Source of the DNA: Limisphaerales bacterium | GTDB lineage: Bacteria > Verrucomicrobiota > Verrucomicrobiia > Limisphaerales > UBA11358 | NCBI GenBank assembly: GCA_027451565.1 | Contig: DAIDJC010000018.1 | Coordinates: 1 to 23,243, forward strand | Reading direction: 5' to 3' | DNA: 23,243 nt | Part shown: piece after piece, positions 1 to 8,192 of the stretch | How the letters are laid out: each line of letters begins with the position of its first letter | Position numbering within the stretch: the stretch's first letter is position 1 | Position numbers and translations under genes: made by a program | The notes under the pieces: model-generated | The model's database searches: none | What the model was told of the DNA's origin: nothing | What the model saw: only the letters and a program-made list of their open reading frames with translations

Positions 1-150
1 GTTTGATTTAGTGAACGCAACCTAGTCGGAGATGGAGAGGTCATCCGATTTTCAACCCGACTGATTCCAAGATTCAGGGGCCAGTGGCACCAGTTGGGAG
101 GGAGTCTCATTTCGGCTGATAAACCCGGTTGGCCCTGAGAAAGGAAAAAC

Positions 151-228
151 ATGAAAATCAGAATCGCAGTCTTGACCCTTGCAATCGCTTGCAACTTCAT
201 CCGCCTTGATTCCGCCTTCGCGCAACTA
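151..228 (+). pseudogene. 5' remnant of a secreted-protein gene, cut by the IS
   Basis: An ATG at 151 is preceded by a purine-rich ribosome-binding sequence (gagaaaggaaa) at a normal distance. It opens a frame that reads as a classical signal peptide: positive start MKIR, hydrophobic core, and an end at SAFAQ that looks like a signal peptidase I site. After about 26 codons the frame enters the inverted end of the insertion sequence and stops at TAG (232-234). The mature protein is therefore lost and its identity cannot be told. The preceding 150 bases show no gene; they probably hold the original promoter. The signal-peptide reading is an inference from composition and position. Confidence 0.5.
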
Positions 229-247
229 GTGTAGTGTCCCTCAAGTC
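226..247 (+). repeat. Left terminal inverted repeat of the IS630-type element
   Basis: The 22 bases starting CTAGTGTAGTG and ending CTCAAGTC match exactly the reverse complement of 1376-1397. Allowing two mismatches, the match extends by a further TTTAA. The outer CTAG contains the TA dinucleotide that IS630-family elements duplicate on insertion. The transposase stop codon (251-253) lies just inside this end. Confidence 0.9.
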
Positions 248-1394
248 AATTTAAGTATCTGCGGCCAATTTCTCGCGTGCACGTTGGATTTTTTCCAAGA
301 TTTCGGCTCCCTTGGCCCTCCACTCATAGCGCACAGGATTGAGATTTCGCTCGGCCAAATACCCGAGGATGGCTTCGGTGAGCTGATTTGTGCTGGTGAA
401 GCTTCCATCCCGAACAACATCCTCGCTCAGATCTCGGAAAAACCTCTCGACCAGGTTCATCCAGGAACTGCTGGTTGGGGTGAAATGGAGATGGATGCGC
501 GGATGCTTGGACAGCCAAGCTCTGACCTTTGGGTGTCTGTGCGTCGAATAATTGTCAACAATCAGATGCAAGTCCACCTGTTGCGGGGTTTCCGCGTCCA
601 AAAGCTTCAGGAATTGCAGCCATTCCTTGTGGGTGTGCCGCAGTTTGGTCTGGCTGAGAATCTTCCCGTCCAAATAGGACAAGGCGGCAAATAGCGTTAC
701 CGTGCCGTGGCGGATGTAATCGTGTGTCCGGGTCCGGACATGGCCAACCCCCAGCGGCAGGCCGGGTTGGGTTCTTTCCAGAGCCTGACATTGACTCTTT
801 TCATCACAGCATAAAACCAAGGCCTTTTCAGGAGGCGATAAATACAGGCCGATGATGTCCCAGAACTTTGCCTCAAACTGCGGGTCGTTCGACAGTTTGA
901 ATGTCCGGGTTTGATACGGCTTCAGGTCATTGCGGCTCCATATCTGTTGAACGCGCGTCTTGGACACCTGCGCATGGCGGGCCATGCTCCGCACGCTCCA
1001 CCGGTTCCGGTTCTTGGGCGGGCGGGTCGCTTCCGTAAGAATCGTGTTCAGCTTGTCTTCCGAGATGGTTCCCGGACGCCCGCTTCTGGGCGCATCGGTC
1101 AAACCGGCCATTCCGGATTTGGAAAACCGTGTGCGCCACTTGCACACCGTTGGCTCGGATATGTCCAATTCGGAGGCGATCTCATCGTTCGGATGATCAT
1201 GCGCCGCCAGCAAAATGATCCGGGCACGCATCATTTCGGCCCGGGAGGCAGACATGGATCGCAATAGGCGTTCAAACTCCTGTCGCTGGGGTTCGGTCAG
1301 TTCGATTCGGGGGGCAATGCGCGGCATGCCACTGAGATTACCACACCAAGTCGCAAACGCAAGTATTATTAAACGGACTTGAGGGACACTACAC
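229..1394 (-). mobile_element. Complete IS630-family insertion sequence
   Basis: The element is about 1.17 kb, bounded by near-perfect inverted ends, and carries one full-length transposase gene on the minus strand. The flanking TA dinucleotides (227-228 and 1395-1396) sit within CTAG at both ends. This matches the known IS630 preference for TA inside CTAG with TA duplication. The ends and the transposase are intact, so the copy could still be active. The exact boundary is ambiguous by a few bases, because a second TA lies 5 bases further in at each end. Confidence 0.9.
251..1327 (-). CDS. IS630-family transposase
   Basis: This is a 358-residue DDE transposase with no frameshift. Residues about 30-85 form a helix-turn-helix DNA-binding region (DEIASELDISEPTVCKW) followed by the typical SGRPG linker. 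The catalytic core shows D175 (CCDEKSQ), the conserved ALERTQPGLPL stretch, D258 (LIVDNYSTH) and E294 (SSSWMNLVERFF). These are the three acidic residues expected for the family. It begins at ATG 1327 (MPRIAPRIELT) about 50 bases inside the right end of the element and ends in the left end. It catalyses cut-and-paste movement of the element. Family assignment is secure; the exact IS name cannot be given without a database. Confidence 0.95.
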   Translation of the reverse strand: MPRIAPRIELTEPQRQEFERLLRSMSASRAEMMRARIILLAAHDHPNDEIASELDISEPTVCKWRTRFSKSGMAGLTDAPRSGRPGTISEDKLNTILTEATRPPKNRNRWSVRSMARHAQVSKTRVQQIWSRNDLKPYQTRTFKLSNDPQFEAKFWDIIGLYLSPPEKALVLCCDEKSQCQALERTQPGLPLGVGHVRTRTHDYIRHGTVTLFAALSYLDGKILSQTKLRHTHKEWLQFLKLLDAETPQQVDLHLIVDNYSTHRHPKVRAWLSKHPRIHLHFTPTSSSWMNLVERFFRDLSEDVVRDGSFTSTNQLTEAILGYLAERNLNPVRYEWRAKGAEILEKIQRAREKLAADT

Positions 1395-1908
1395 TAGAGC
1401 GCAGCACCCAGTTGAGGTTTGGCTTTAACATTGTATCCGGATCCATCGCAGGGAACCGGGGTTCACCTGGAAGAGAAAATTGCCACTGCCCGTGGACTTC
1501 CACAATCGGCTGGACCGGGTCTCCGTCCGGGACGTATCCGCTGCGGATAATTCTTCCAGTGATAAGGGTGGGCTTGACTGGGTTATTATCCTGGCTTGGA
1601 ACCGCAAAGGCCAGTTCTTTTCCCTCAAATTGCGAGAGGAGCCATGCCTGGGTTGCGGGTGAATGGTGGAAATTTTGTTCCAATATTTCAAATGGATGCC
1701 GGCCTGTGGAATCGCGCAAAATAACAGAATCAGGCTCTGTTTGGGAACTGGCGCCGAAGTATTCAACGCGGTTGTCACCTGATTTCAAATGCATTTGGAA
1801 AACATCCCGCACCAGTGCAAGGTTTTGGTTGTACACGGTCAGGGAAAGGTTTGCGTGCACCAGCGGTGCAGCAAGGCCCAACATGCAGGAAAAAAGGAGT
1901 AATTTCAT
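1369..1908 (-). pseudogene. DUF4139-type exported protein, truncated at its 3' side by the IS
   Basis: The first about 171 codons are native and the last few are read from the insertion sequence, ending at TAA 1369-1371. The protein starts with a signal peptide (MKLLLFSCMLGLAAPLVHA), then LSLTVYNQNLALVRDVF, a later EILEQNF, and LPGEPRFP...MLKPNLNWVL. This pattern is typical of the N-terminal part of DUF4139-family proteins, which are normally about 450-600 residues. The large C-terminal domain is missing, so the product is probably non-functional. It lies 24 bases downstream of nadA on the same strand and was probably its operon partner. No strong Shine-Dalgarno is visible. The family's function is not well defined. 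Confidence 0.75.
1376..1397 (-). repeat. Right terminal inverted repeat of the IS630-type element
   Basis: These 22 bases are the exact reverse complement of 226-247, ending in CACTAG. Reading inward, the outermost part of the element continues with TTTAATAATAC, an AT-rich stretch in front of the transposase start that may contain its promoter. Confidence 0.9.
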
Positions 1909-1932
1909 GGAGGCAAATGCAGCCGGGCTGGA

Positions 1933-2946
1933 TTATCCGGCATTTTCCAGCGGTAGGGCGGATATCTGGAGCATGCGTTCAATCGGGTGGCGGGCTTTTT
2001 CCAGGATTGCTTGCGGCAATTCCACCCGGGGGTGCAGGTCCCGCAGGCAGTTTCGGACTTTTTCAAGCGTGTTCATTTTCATGTATTTGCACTCGCTGCA
2101 GCGGCAGGGGTCTCCGGGCATCTTCATCACATCCTGGACAGGCGCACACAAAAACTCCTTGTCCGGGCACGCTTTCTTCATGCGGTGCAGAATTCCTGAC
2201 TCCGTGACGATGATGAATTGCCGGGCGTGATGGTTGCGGCAGTAGGTGATCATTTTTTCAGTGGAACAGACTGCGTCAGCGAGGTCCCGCACGGCTTTCA
2301 CACTTTCAGGGTGCACCACCACGGGGGAGCCTGGATATTCACGTTTTGCAGCCATGACTTGTTCCAATTGAAATTCCACATGGGCGTAGCAGTTGCCTCT
2401 CCATAAAGTCATGGGACGTCCGGTTTGTTCCATCACCCATTGCCCCAAATTTTCATCTGGCACAAAAAGAAGGTCCCTGTCCTTTGGGGCGGCTTTTACG
2501 ATCCGCTCTGCGTTGCCGCTGGTCACAATCACATCGCTGAGCGCTTTAACCTCGGCGCTGCAGTTGATATAAGCAATGGTCCAGAACCTTGGGTTTGATT
2601 TTTGCAGCGCCGCGAGGTCGGATGCCGGGCAGCTTTCCTCCAGCGAACAGCCCGCGTCGCGATCAGGCAACACCACCAGCCTGCCCGGGTTCAAAATCTT
2701 GGCTGTTTCGGCCATAAAGTGAACACCGCAAAAGACGATAACCTCCGCTTCCGTCCGAGCCGCCTCCTGGGATAAACCAAGGGAATCACCCACAAAATCA
2801 GCCACGTCCTGAATTTCGGGCACTTGGTAGTTGTGGGCCAGAATGACGGCATTTCTTTCCTTTTTCAGGCGTGCGATTTCCCCAGCCAGGCTATCAAACG
2901 CCCTGGCGTCCAATTTCGGGCGGGGGCTGATTTCAGCAAGATTCAT
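1933..2946 (-). CDS. nadA: Quinolinate synthase NadA
   Basis: This 337-residue enzyme condenses iminoaspartate with dihydroxyacetone phosphate to quinolinate in de novo NAD synthesis. It is an oxygen-sensitive cytosolic [4Fe-4S] enzyme. Visible family features are ILAHNYQVPEIQDVADFVGDS near the start, FCGVHFMAETAK (residues 72-83), DAGCSLEESCP (C100), GNCYAHVEFQ (C186) and a CRCSECKYMKMNT segment (residues 281-293). C100, C186 and one cysteine of the last segment have the spacing known for the three cluster ligands. Length is normal for the family and the gene looks intact. nadB and nadC are not in the window, so the iminoaspartate source and the next enzyme must be encoded elsewhere. It is followed closely by the truncated DUF4139-type gene. 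Confidence 0.97.
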   Translation of the reverse strand: MNLAEISPRPKLDARAFDSLAGEIARLKKERNAVILAHNYQVPEIQDVADFVGDSLGLSQEAARTEAEVIVFCGVHFMAETAKILNPGRLVVLPDRDAGCSLEESCPASDLAALQKSNPRFWTIAYINCSAEVKALSDVIVTSGNAERIVKAAPKDRDLLFVPDENLGQWVMEQTGRPMTLWRGNCYAHVEFQLEQVMAAKREYPGSPVVVHPESVKAVRDLADAVCSTEKMITYCRNHHARQFIIVTESGILHRMKKACPDKEFLCAPVQDVMKMPGDPCRCSECKYMKMNTLEKVRNCLRDLHPRVELPQAILEKARHPIERMLQISALPLENAG

Positions 2947-2978
2947 TCGGTAAAGTTTACCCCCGGTTTTTCAGACAG

Positions 2979-3548
2979 TCAAACTACTCCATCCACGAGC
3001 AAAATATCCTGTGGCGTCAAGCGCTGCCATTGGCCCAAGGGGATATGAAACACCTCAAAATTTCCGATGCGCACGCGTATGAGCCGCAGGGTGGGGTGCC
3101 CGATCTGGGCCGTCATTCGCCGCACCTGCCGGTTTTTACCTTCCGTCAATATCATGCCAATCCAAGTGTCTGGTATGCTTTTTCGCACGCGTATGGGGGG
3201 AATCCGCGGTTCCAGCTGGGGTTGCGGGTCTAGCCGCCACGCCCGGCAGGGCTTGGTTTTTTCCCCTTGAATGAACAGCCCCGCCTCTAATTGTGCCAGG
3301 GAAACATTGGTGGGTGTTCCTTCCACCTGCACCCAATATTCCCGGCCATGGCCCCTGCGTGGATTGAGCAAACGATCGTTCCATGCAGGCTCATCGCTTA
3401 GCAATAAAAGTCCCTCGGAATCGGCATCCAAACGACCGATTGGATACACCCTGGGCGGAAACCCGAATGAAGAAAGGGTTTTGTGAGGGGACCCATCCGT
3501 GGTGAATTGGGACAGTACCCCATAAGGCTTGTGAAACGCTATCAACAT
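2979..3548 (-). CDS. rluE: RsuA/RluE-family 23S rRNA pseudouridine synthase
   Basis: The start chosen is ATG 3546-3548 (MLIAFHKPYGVLSQF), where family similarity begins, giving 189 residues. The frame is open upstream to 3692, but that extension has no family character. The catalytic motif GRLDADSEGLLLL is clear, its Asp being the nucleophile of the family, followed by REYWVQVEG and EGKNRQVRRMTAQIGHPTLRL. There is no N-terminal S4 domain. This and the short length fit the RluE subgroup, which modifies U2457 in E. coli 23S rRNA, rather than RluB or RsuA. The target base is inferred from the subgroup only. It is transcribed away from uvrB and lies upstream of nadA with about 30 bases between them. 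Confidence 0.88.
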   Translation of the reverse strand: MLIAFHKPYGVLSQFTTDGSPHKTLSSFGFPPRVYPIGRLDADSEGLLLLSDEPAWNDRLLNPRRGHGREYWVQVEGTPTNVSLAQLEAGLFIQGEKTKPCRAWRLDPQPQLEPRIPPIRVRKSIPDTWIGMILTEGKNRQVRRMTAQIGHPTLRLIRVRIGNFEVFHIPLGQWQRLTPQDILLVDGVV

Positions 3549-3702
3549 GTGCGCTGGAATGTGGTTAATGGAATTCCGGCAACCCGTCAACAGCTGATTC
3601 AAGCTTGGGGTCTCGATTTTCCCGCGCGGCCAATTGCCGCAGGCTGAAGCTGTCAAATGGCGTTCCCGGGAAGATGGTAAAAATCCTCCCAAACCGGGTC
3701 CT

Positions 3703-3732
3703 TTGTTAAAACCTCCAATCTTCGCCTTATCT
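3703..3732 (+). promoter_or_regulatory. Possible sigma70-type promoter for uvrB
   Basis: TTGTTA (3703-3708) and TTATCT (3727-3732) are separated by 18 bases within the 242-base divergent gap between the rluE-like gene and uvrB, about 60 bases ahead of the uvrB start. Both boxes are partial matches to the E. coli consensus, and promoter consensus in this phylum is not well known. No LexA-type box was recognised here. This is a weak prediction by eye. Confidence 0.25.
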
Positions 3733-3790
3733 TCAAGCCTAAGCTGAGTCCAAGGTTTGACTCCTCGTCATTCCCGTTTATCGTGGGCAT

Positions 3791-5818
3791 GTGTTTGAAC
3801 TGGTTTCTGAATATGGGCCTGCAGGCGATCAGCCGGAGGCCATTGACAAGCTTGTTGAGGGCATCAAGGCTGGTGTGAAGCACCAAACCCTTCTGGGGGT
3901 CACTGGCTCGGGCAAAACCTTCACAATCGCCAATGTCATCCAAAAGGTGAACAAGCCGGTGCTGGTGATTTCCCACAATAAAACCCTTGCCGCACAACTT
4001 TATGCCGAGTTCAAGGGCTTTTTCCCGCGAAATGCTGTCGAGTATTTCGTGAGTTACTTTGATTTTTATCAACCCGAGGCCTACATACCCAGGACGGACA
4101 CATTCATAGAAAAAGATTCCAGCGTGAATGAGGAGATTGAGCGTCTGCGTCTTTCTGCGATGAGTTCCTTATTTTCGCGAAGGGACGTGGTGGTGGTGGC
4201 CAGTGTCTCCTGCATTTACGGAATTGGCAGCAGGGAGGATTACGAGGCGCTGGTGATTGCCCTTCATGAGGGACAGGAAATGGCCCGGGAGCAATTGCTT
4301 TCCCGGTTGGTGGACCTGCAATATTCCCGAAATGAGGTGGCCTTTGAGCGGGGGCATTTCAGGGTGCGCGGCGACACGGTTGAGGTGCGGCCAGCGGGAC
4401 GCGAGGATGGCCTGCGCATCGAATTTTTTGGCGAAACCATCGAACGCCTGAGCCGGTTTGAGCCTCTTACGGGCAAACGCATGGATTCCATGAAGGCGGA
4501 GATGATTTTTCCGGCAAAACAATTTGTCACCACCGGCGACAAAATGAAAAGAGCCGCAACAGCCATCCGCGAGGAATTGCGGCAGCGCATCGTGGAATTT
4601 GAGCGGGATGGAAAACTTCTCGAGGCGCAACGCATTAAGATGCGCACGGAGTTTGACTTGGAAATGATGGAGGAAATGGGATTCTGCTCGGGAATAGAAA
4701 ATTACTCCCGGCATATTGCCAACCGGCCCCCAGGATCGCGTCCCACCACGCTTTTTGACTTTTTCCCGGATGATTACCTGCTCGTGATTGACGAGTCGCA
4801 TGTGACTATTCCTCAGATTGGGGGGATGTATGAGGGAGACAAATCCCGAAAAACCGTATTAGTGGACCATGGATTCCGCCTGCCAAGCGCCTTGGATAAC
4901 CGGCCAGTGAACTTTCTGGAATTCCAAGCAATGCAAAACCAGACCGTGTATGTGAGCGCCACGCCCTCGACACGGGAAATGGGCTGGTCCCGAGGTCATA
5001 TCGTGGAATTGGTGGTCCGCCCAACCGGGTTGTTGGATCCCGAGGTGACTGTCAAGCCTTTGAAGGGACAGATAGACGATTTGATCGAGGAAATCCGCCA
5101 GCGCTCTGAAAAGAAGGAGCGCACACTGGTCACCACCCTCACCAAGCGAACAGCGGAAGAGCTTGCGGATTATCTTCGGGATATTGGGGTGAATGTGCGG
5201 TATTTGCATAGTGAAATAGACGCCATAGAGCGAGTGGAGATTCTAAGGGCTTTGAGGAAAGGAGAATTTGACGTTTTGATAGGCATCAACCTTTTACGGG
5301 AGGGATTGGATTTGCCGGAGGTTTCGTTGGTGGCTATTTTGGACGCGGACAAGGAGGGATTTTTGCGCAGTGAGACGAGCCTGATTCAGACTGCGGGGCG
5401 CGCGGCCCGCCATTTGCATGGGAAAGTCATACTTTATGCGGATGTGCTCACCGAAAGCATCAGGAGATTCATGGCAGTGACAGCCCAACGGCGTCAGCGG
5501 CAGTTGGACTATAACCGAGATCATGGCATCACCCCCCGCAGTGTCCAGAGGGCTGTGGAACAAAGCTTGGCGGTTTATCAATCCACACGGGAGGAAGCGG
5601 CTGGTATCCTTAAAGATTCGAAACTGGACCTGGATTACACCGCCACACTTCAGGAGCTTGAGGCTGGGATGGTTCAGGCCGCCGCTGACCTGGAGTTTGA
5701 AAAGGCGGCATTGCTGCGGGACCAAATCAAGGAACTTAAGCATCTTGTGAATGGTGATCCTGCACCGAAGAAGGCCGCTGGAGTGCAGTATCGAAAGCCC
5801 CGGCGGAGTCGCAAATAG
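3791..5818 (+). CDS. uvrB: UvrABC excinuclease subunit B
   Basis: This 675-residue UvrB is the DNA-damage-verifying helicase-like subunit of nucleotide excision repair. It is loaded by UvrA and recruits UvrC. Visible parts are Walker A GVTGSGKT (residues 36-43), the beta-hairpin segment YFDFYQPEAYIP (about 89-100) that threads the DNA, Walker B DESH (334-337), the helicase motif QTAGRAAR (533-540), and a C-terminal UVR domain (from about 620, LEFEKAALLRDQIKEL) that contacts UvrC. Length is normal. The start is GTG 3791, which gives the conserved MFELVSEYGPAGDQPEAI. The overlapping ATG at 3789 is out of frame. The stop is 8 bases before rnhB, so the two are almost certainly co-transcribed. Confidence 0.98.
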   Translation: MFELVSEYGPAGDQPEAIDKLVEGIKAGVKHQTLLGVTGSGKTFTIANVIQKVNKPVLVISHNKTLAAQLYAEFKGFFPRNAVEYFVSYFDFYQPEAYIPRTDTFIEKDSSVNEEIERLRLSAMSSLFSRRDVVVVASVSCIYGIGSREDYEALVIALHEGQEMAREQLLSRLVDLQYSRNEVAFERGHFRVRGDTVEVRPAGREDGLRIEFFGETIERLSRFEPLTGKRMDSMKAEMIFPAKQFVTTGDKMKRAATAIREELRQRIVEFERDGKLLEAQRIKMRTEFDLEMMEEMGFCSGIENYSRHIANRPPGSRPTTLFDFFPDDYLLVIDESHVTIPQIGGMYEGDKSRKTVLVDHGFRLPSALDNRPVNFLEFQAMQNQTVYVSATPSTREMGWSRGHIVELVVRPTGLLDPEVTVKPLKGQIDDLIEEIRQRSEKKERTLVTTLTKRTAEELADYLRDIGVNVRYLHSEIDAIERVEILRALRKGEFDVLIGINLLREGLDLPEVSLVAILDADKEGFLRSETSLIQTAGRAARHLHGKVILYADVLTESIRRFMAVTAQRRQRQLDYNRDHGITPRSVQRAVEQSLAVYQSTREEAAGILKDSKLDLDYTATLQELEAGMVQAAADLEFEKAALLRDQIKELKHLVNGDPAPKKAAGVQYRKPRRSRK

Positions 5819-5826
5819 GAAATCAC

Positions 5827-6498
5827 ATGAAATCCAATTTGCGCATCAGCTTTGACTTCGAGCATGAACTATGGGGCCGCGGCCTGACACGGGTCGCCGG
5901 AGTGGATGAAGCCGGGCGCGGACCCTTGGCCGGGCCGGTGGTGGCGGCTGCCGTGGTGCTGCCCATCGCTTGGGGCCGGGCCGGTTTGCCCAGGGAACTT
6001 GAAGGCTTGAACGATTCCAAGGTTCTTTCCGAGGCCCGGCGCGAGGCCCTGTATGATTTTCTTACCGGATCCAAAGCGGTGGCATTTGCAATTCAGGCCA
6101 TGGATCATTTGGTGATTGACCGGATCAATATCCTGGAAGCAACACATTTGGCCATGAATGAAGCCTTGGACTTGATGCTGCCTTCGCCGACATTTGCCTT
6201 GGTGGATGGGCTTCCGGTAAAATCGCTTCGCATTCCGCACCAAGCGGTGGTTAAGGGAGATGCCTTGAGCTACTCAATAGCCGCGGCCAGCGTGCTGGCT
6301 AAAGTGACGCGTGACAGGATTATGAAGGAACTGGACCGACAATATCCGGGGTATGGGTTGGGCCTGCACAAGGGGTATGGCACAGCCCAGCATCGCGCTG
6401 CCTTGTCCCGCCTTGGACCCTGTGCAATTCACCGCCAATCATTTGGCCCAGTGGCTCAGGCTCTTGGACGCCATCCCGTTTCCTCGCACATCCCATGA
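5827..6498 (+). CDS. rnhB: Ribonuclease HII
   Basis: This 223-residue enzyme cleaves RNA in RNA/DNA hybrids and single ribonucleotides in DNA. Motifs are GVDEAGRGPLAGPVVAAAV with catalytic D27-E28, LNDSK (61-65), ALVDG with D127, and KGDALSYSIAAASVLAKV (143-160). An ordinary GYGLGLHKGYGTAQH stretch follows, and all active-site acids appear present. An AGGA ribosome-binding site overlaps the uvrB stop, 7 bases before the ATG. It forms an operon with uvrB upstream and probably the YraN-family gene downstream, an order in keeping with genome-maintenance functions. Confidence 0.97.
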   Translation: MKSNLRISFDFEHELWGRGLTRVAGVDEAGRGPLAGPVVAAAVVLPIAWGRAGLPRELEGLNDSKVLSEARREALYDFLTGSKAVAFAIQAMDHLVIDRINILEATHLAMNEALDLMLPSPTFALVDGLPVKSLRIPHQAVVKGDALSYSIAAASVLAKVTRDRIMKELDRQYPGYGLGLHKGYGTAQHRAALSRLGPCAIHRQSFGPVAQALGRHPVSSHIP

Positions 6499-6540
6499 AT
6501 CCCAAAGGACTGAGGATTCAATAAGCAAATTTTTTCCAGC

Positions 6541-6556
6541 GGGGGATACATCCCCC
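6541..6556 (+). other. Short perfect hairpin after rnhB
   Basis: GGGGGA - TACA - TCCCCC forms a 6-bp, mostly GC stem with a 4-base loop, 43 bases after the rnhB stop. No T-run follows on either side, so it is not a standard intrinsic terminator. It could act as an mRNA-stabilising or attenuating element between rnhB and the YraN-family gene, or have no role. Confidence 0.35.
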
Positions 6557-6680
6557 ATCCTTGGGAAGGCAGGGTGGCCCGGGTAAAATTTGGAAAAACC
6601 TTGTCCAAGGCCAATCCTTTGGTCGTATCAAGCACGATTTCATTCTTTTTCTTCATCTTCCATTTCAGTTCAATGTGCGT

Positions 6681-7109
6681 GTGAGTTGGCTGGCAATAAC
6701 CGGATTCAAATGGCTTGTGAGAACCAGGCCAGAACATCTTCGACGGGGAATGATGGGCGAAAGAGCCGCCAAAAAATTTCTCAAACGCGCTGGCATGAGG
6801 TTTCTCACGGCCAATTTTCGTTCGTCCCGGGGCGAGATTGACCTGGTGTTTCGGGACGGAGATTGTCTCGTCTTTGTTGAGGTTAAAACACGCTCCCGGG
6901 AGGATTGGACCCGGCCCGCCGCCGCTGTGGACGCGGCCAAGAAATTGCATCTAAGCCAAACCGCCTTGGATTACCTCAAACTTCTGAAGAATCCGCGCGT
7001 GGCATTTCGCTTTGACATTGTGGAGGTGTTGCTTCATCAGGACCGGGTGGCTGAGGTGCGGCATCTTTCCAATGCTTTTCCCCTGTCCAGACCCCATCGC
7101 TATGCCTGA
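6681..7109 (+). CDS. YraN/UPF0102-family nuclease-like protein
   Basis: This is a small protein with the family core GERAAKKFL, NFRSSRGEIDLVFRDGDCLVFVEVKTRS, then DAAKKLHLSQTALDYL and RFDIVEVLL. GEID and EVKTR are the residues of a restriction-endonuclease-like fold. The biological role of the family is not firmly established; links to DNA processing have been proposed. Start choice is uncertain. I use GTG 6681 because the RPEHLRRGMMGE segment ahead of the internal ATG 6750 resembles conserved family sequence. ATG 6750 (119 residues) and GTG 6717 are alternatives, and none has a good ribosome-binding site. Upstream TTG 6561 gives an implausible extension. Its position after rnhB is common in bacteria. 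Confidence 0.87.
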   Translation: MSWLAITGFKWLVRTRPEHLRRGMMGERAAKKFLKRAGMRFLTANFRSSRGEIDLVFRDGDCLVFVEVKTRSREDWTRPAAAVDAAKKLHLSQTALDYLKLLKNPRVAFRFDIVEVLLHQDRVAEVRHLSNAFPLSRPHRYA

Positions 7110-7295
7110 GATTAGGGCCGGGCGTTTGAAATGGTGCATTTCAAATTTCCCTGGCTTGCGCCTTCAGGCAAGGCTTGGCCGGAAACCCCGGAATGTTTCG
7201 TGCGTGGTAAATTAATTTTCAGCCTGTATTCTCTCGGCTACATTTCTGGTCGCACGGGCAATTGAATCAATGAGAAAAGAATTGAACCTCATCTT

Positions 7296-8192
7296 ATGAT
7301 GCAGATGATTTTTCCCTCCACCTTGTGGATGGCGGTTTTGGCGGGGTTTGCCTGGTTGTCTGCCGGGGCTCAAGAACCAGGCGACCTGCCGCGCTTGGAC
7401 GAGGCGCTTGCAGGTCCGCTCCAAAAACTTGCCGCCGACAGCAATCGAACCTGGGTCTATGTGCCTGCCGACGCAGGCCTCGGAACCAACAGGCAGGTTT
7501 GGACGTGGCCGATCAACCTGAGTTGCGTGGGTATGGCTTCGGATGGCTATCAGGCTGTCTTGGTGGCGCCCGATAAATTATTGACTTGCGCCCATTACGG
7601 TGGCGAAAAGGGTCAGACCATTCGGTTTCGCGATACAAACGGTGTGCCTTGGGTGGCAAGGGTGGCGAGGGTCGTCAATGTTTCCGGGGATTTGTGCCTC
7701 TCCATTTTAAGCAACCGCGCGCCGACAACCATCCTTCTTCCTGCTTTGTTTCCTCCCGATGCCCCGGAGTACCTGCCTCACCGGGACTGGACCGGTCTGC
7801 CTGCATTCTGGCTTCATAAAAATGGAATTCATGGCGTACCCGGCGGGACAATTCAATACGAGCCTGTTTTCCAGTATGTTCAAGCGCACGCAGCCAGCGG
7901 CCAGAACGCATGGATGCAGGTGCGTCACAATGGGTGGGGGCCATTTGGAAATGGTTCATCGGCCACGGGCGGGGATTCCGGCAGCCCTGCCTTCATGGAT
8001 TTTTCCAACACGCCGGTTGTTTTGTTTGCCACCACCGCACCGGGTGATGCCACCGGCGAGTTTATCAGTGATCCAGCCATCTTTTCCGCCATGGCCACCA
8101 AAGGCCTGACCAATCAAATGAATGTTCTGGATTTGCGCGGCTTTCATCGCTATGCAGGAGAAGCTCTGTTATTCAATCCTCCTGGTGATTGA
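7296..8192 (+). CDS. Secreted trypsin-like (S1-type) serine peptidase
   Basis: This 298-residue protein starts with a signal peptide (residues 1-26, ending SAGAQ). Three segments in the right order suggest the catalytic triad of the chymotrypsin fold: H100 in LLTCAHYGG (in place of the usual TAAHC), D132 in NVSGDLCLSIL, and S228 in ATGGDSGSPAF. The TGGDSGSP box is the strongest evidence. The mature part is about 270 residues, normal for S1. No PDZ or other added domain is visible. It is probably released to the periplasm or outside the cell; substrate is unknown. The gene is apparently monocistronic, starts 186 bases after the YraN-family gene, and its last 20 bases overlap the end of the convergent NUDIX gene. 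Two tandem ATG codons (7296, 7299) could both serve as start. Confidence 0.8.
   Translation: MMQMIFPSTLWMAVLAGFAWLSAGAQEPGDLPRLDEALAGPLQKLAADSNRTWVYVPADAGLGTNRQVWTWPINLSCVGMASDGYQAVLVAPDKLLTCAHYGGEKGQTIRFRDTNGVPWVARVARVVNVSGDLCLSILSNRAPTTILLPALFPPDAPEYLPHRDWTGLPAFWLHKNGIHGVPGGTIQYEPVFQYVQAHAASGQNAWMQVRHNGWGPFGNGSSATGGDSGSPAFMDFSNTPVVLFATTAPGDATGEFISDPAIFSAMATKGLTNQMNVLDLRGFHRYAGEALLFNPPGD

Noticed and set aside
1..228. Minus-strand frame that stays open from the DUF4139-type gene across the restored IS site to the window edge
   Set aside because: The translation does not resemble the expected continuation of the family; about 75 open codons can occur by chance at this GC content.
1379..2230. 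Long plus-strand open frame opposite the DUF4139-type gene and nadA
   Set aside because: It lies antisense to clear coding sequence of nadA and has no recognisable motifs; it is a frame shadow.
3549..3692. N-terminal extension of the RluE-like protein
   Set aside because: Family similarity starts exactly at the Met encoded at 3548; the extension reads as intergenic sequence.
6561..6680. TTG-initiated extension of the YraN-family protein
   Set aside because: The extra 40 residues have no family character and the start codon is rare with no ribosome-binding site.
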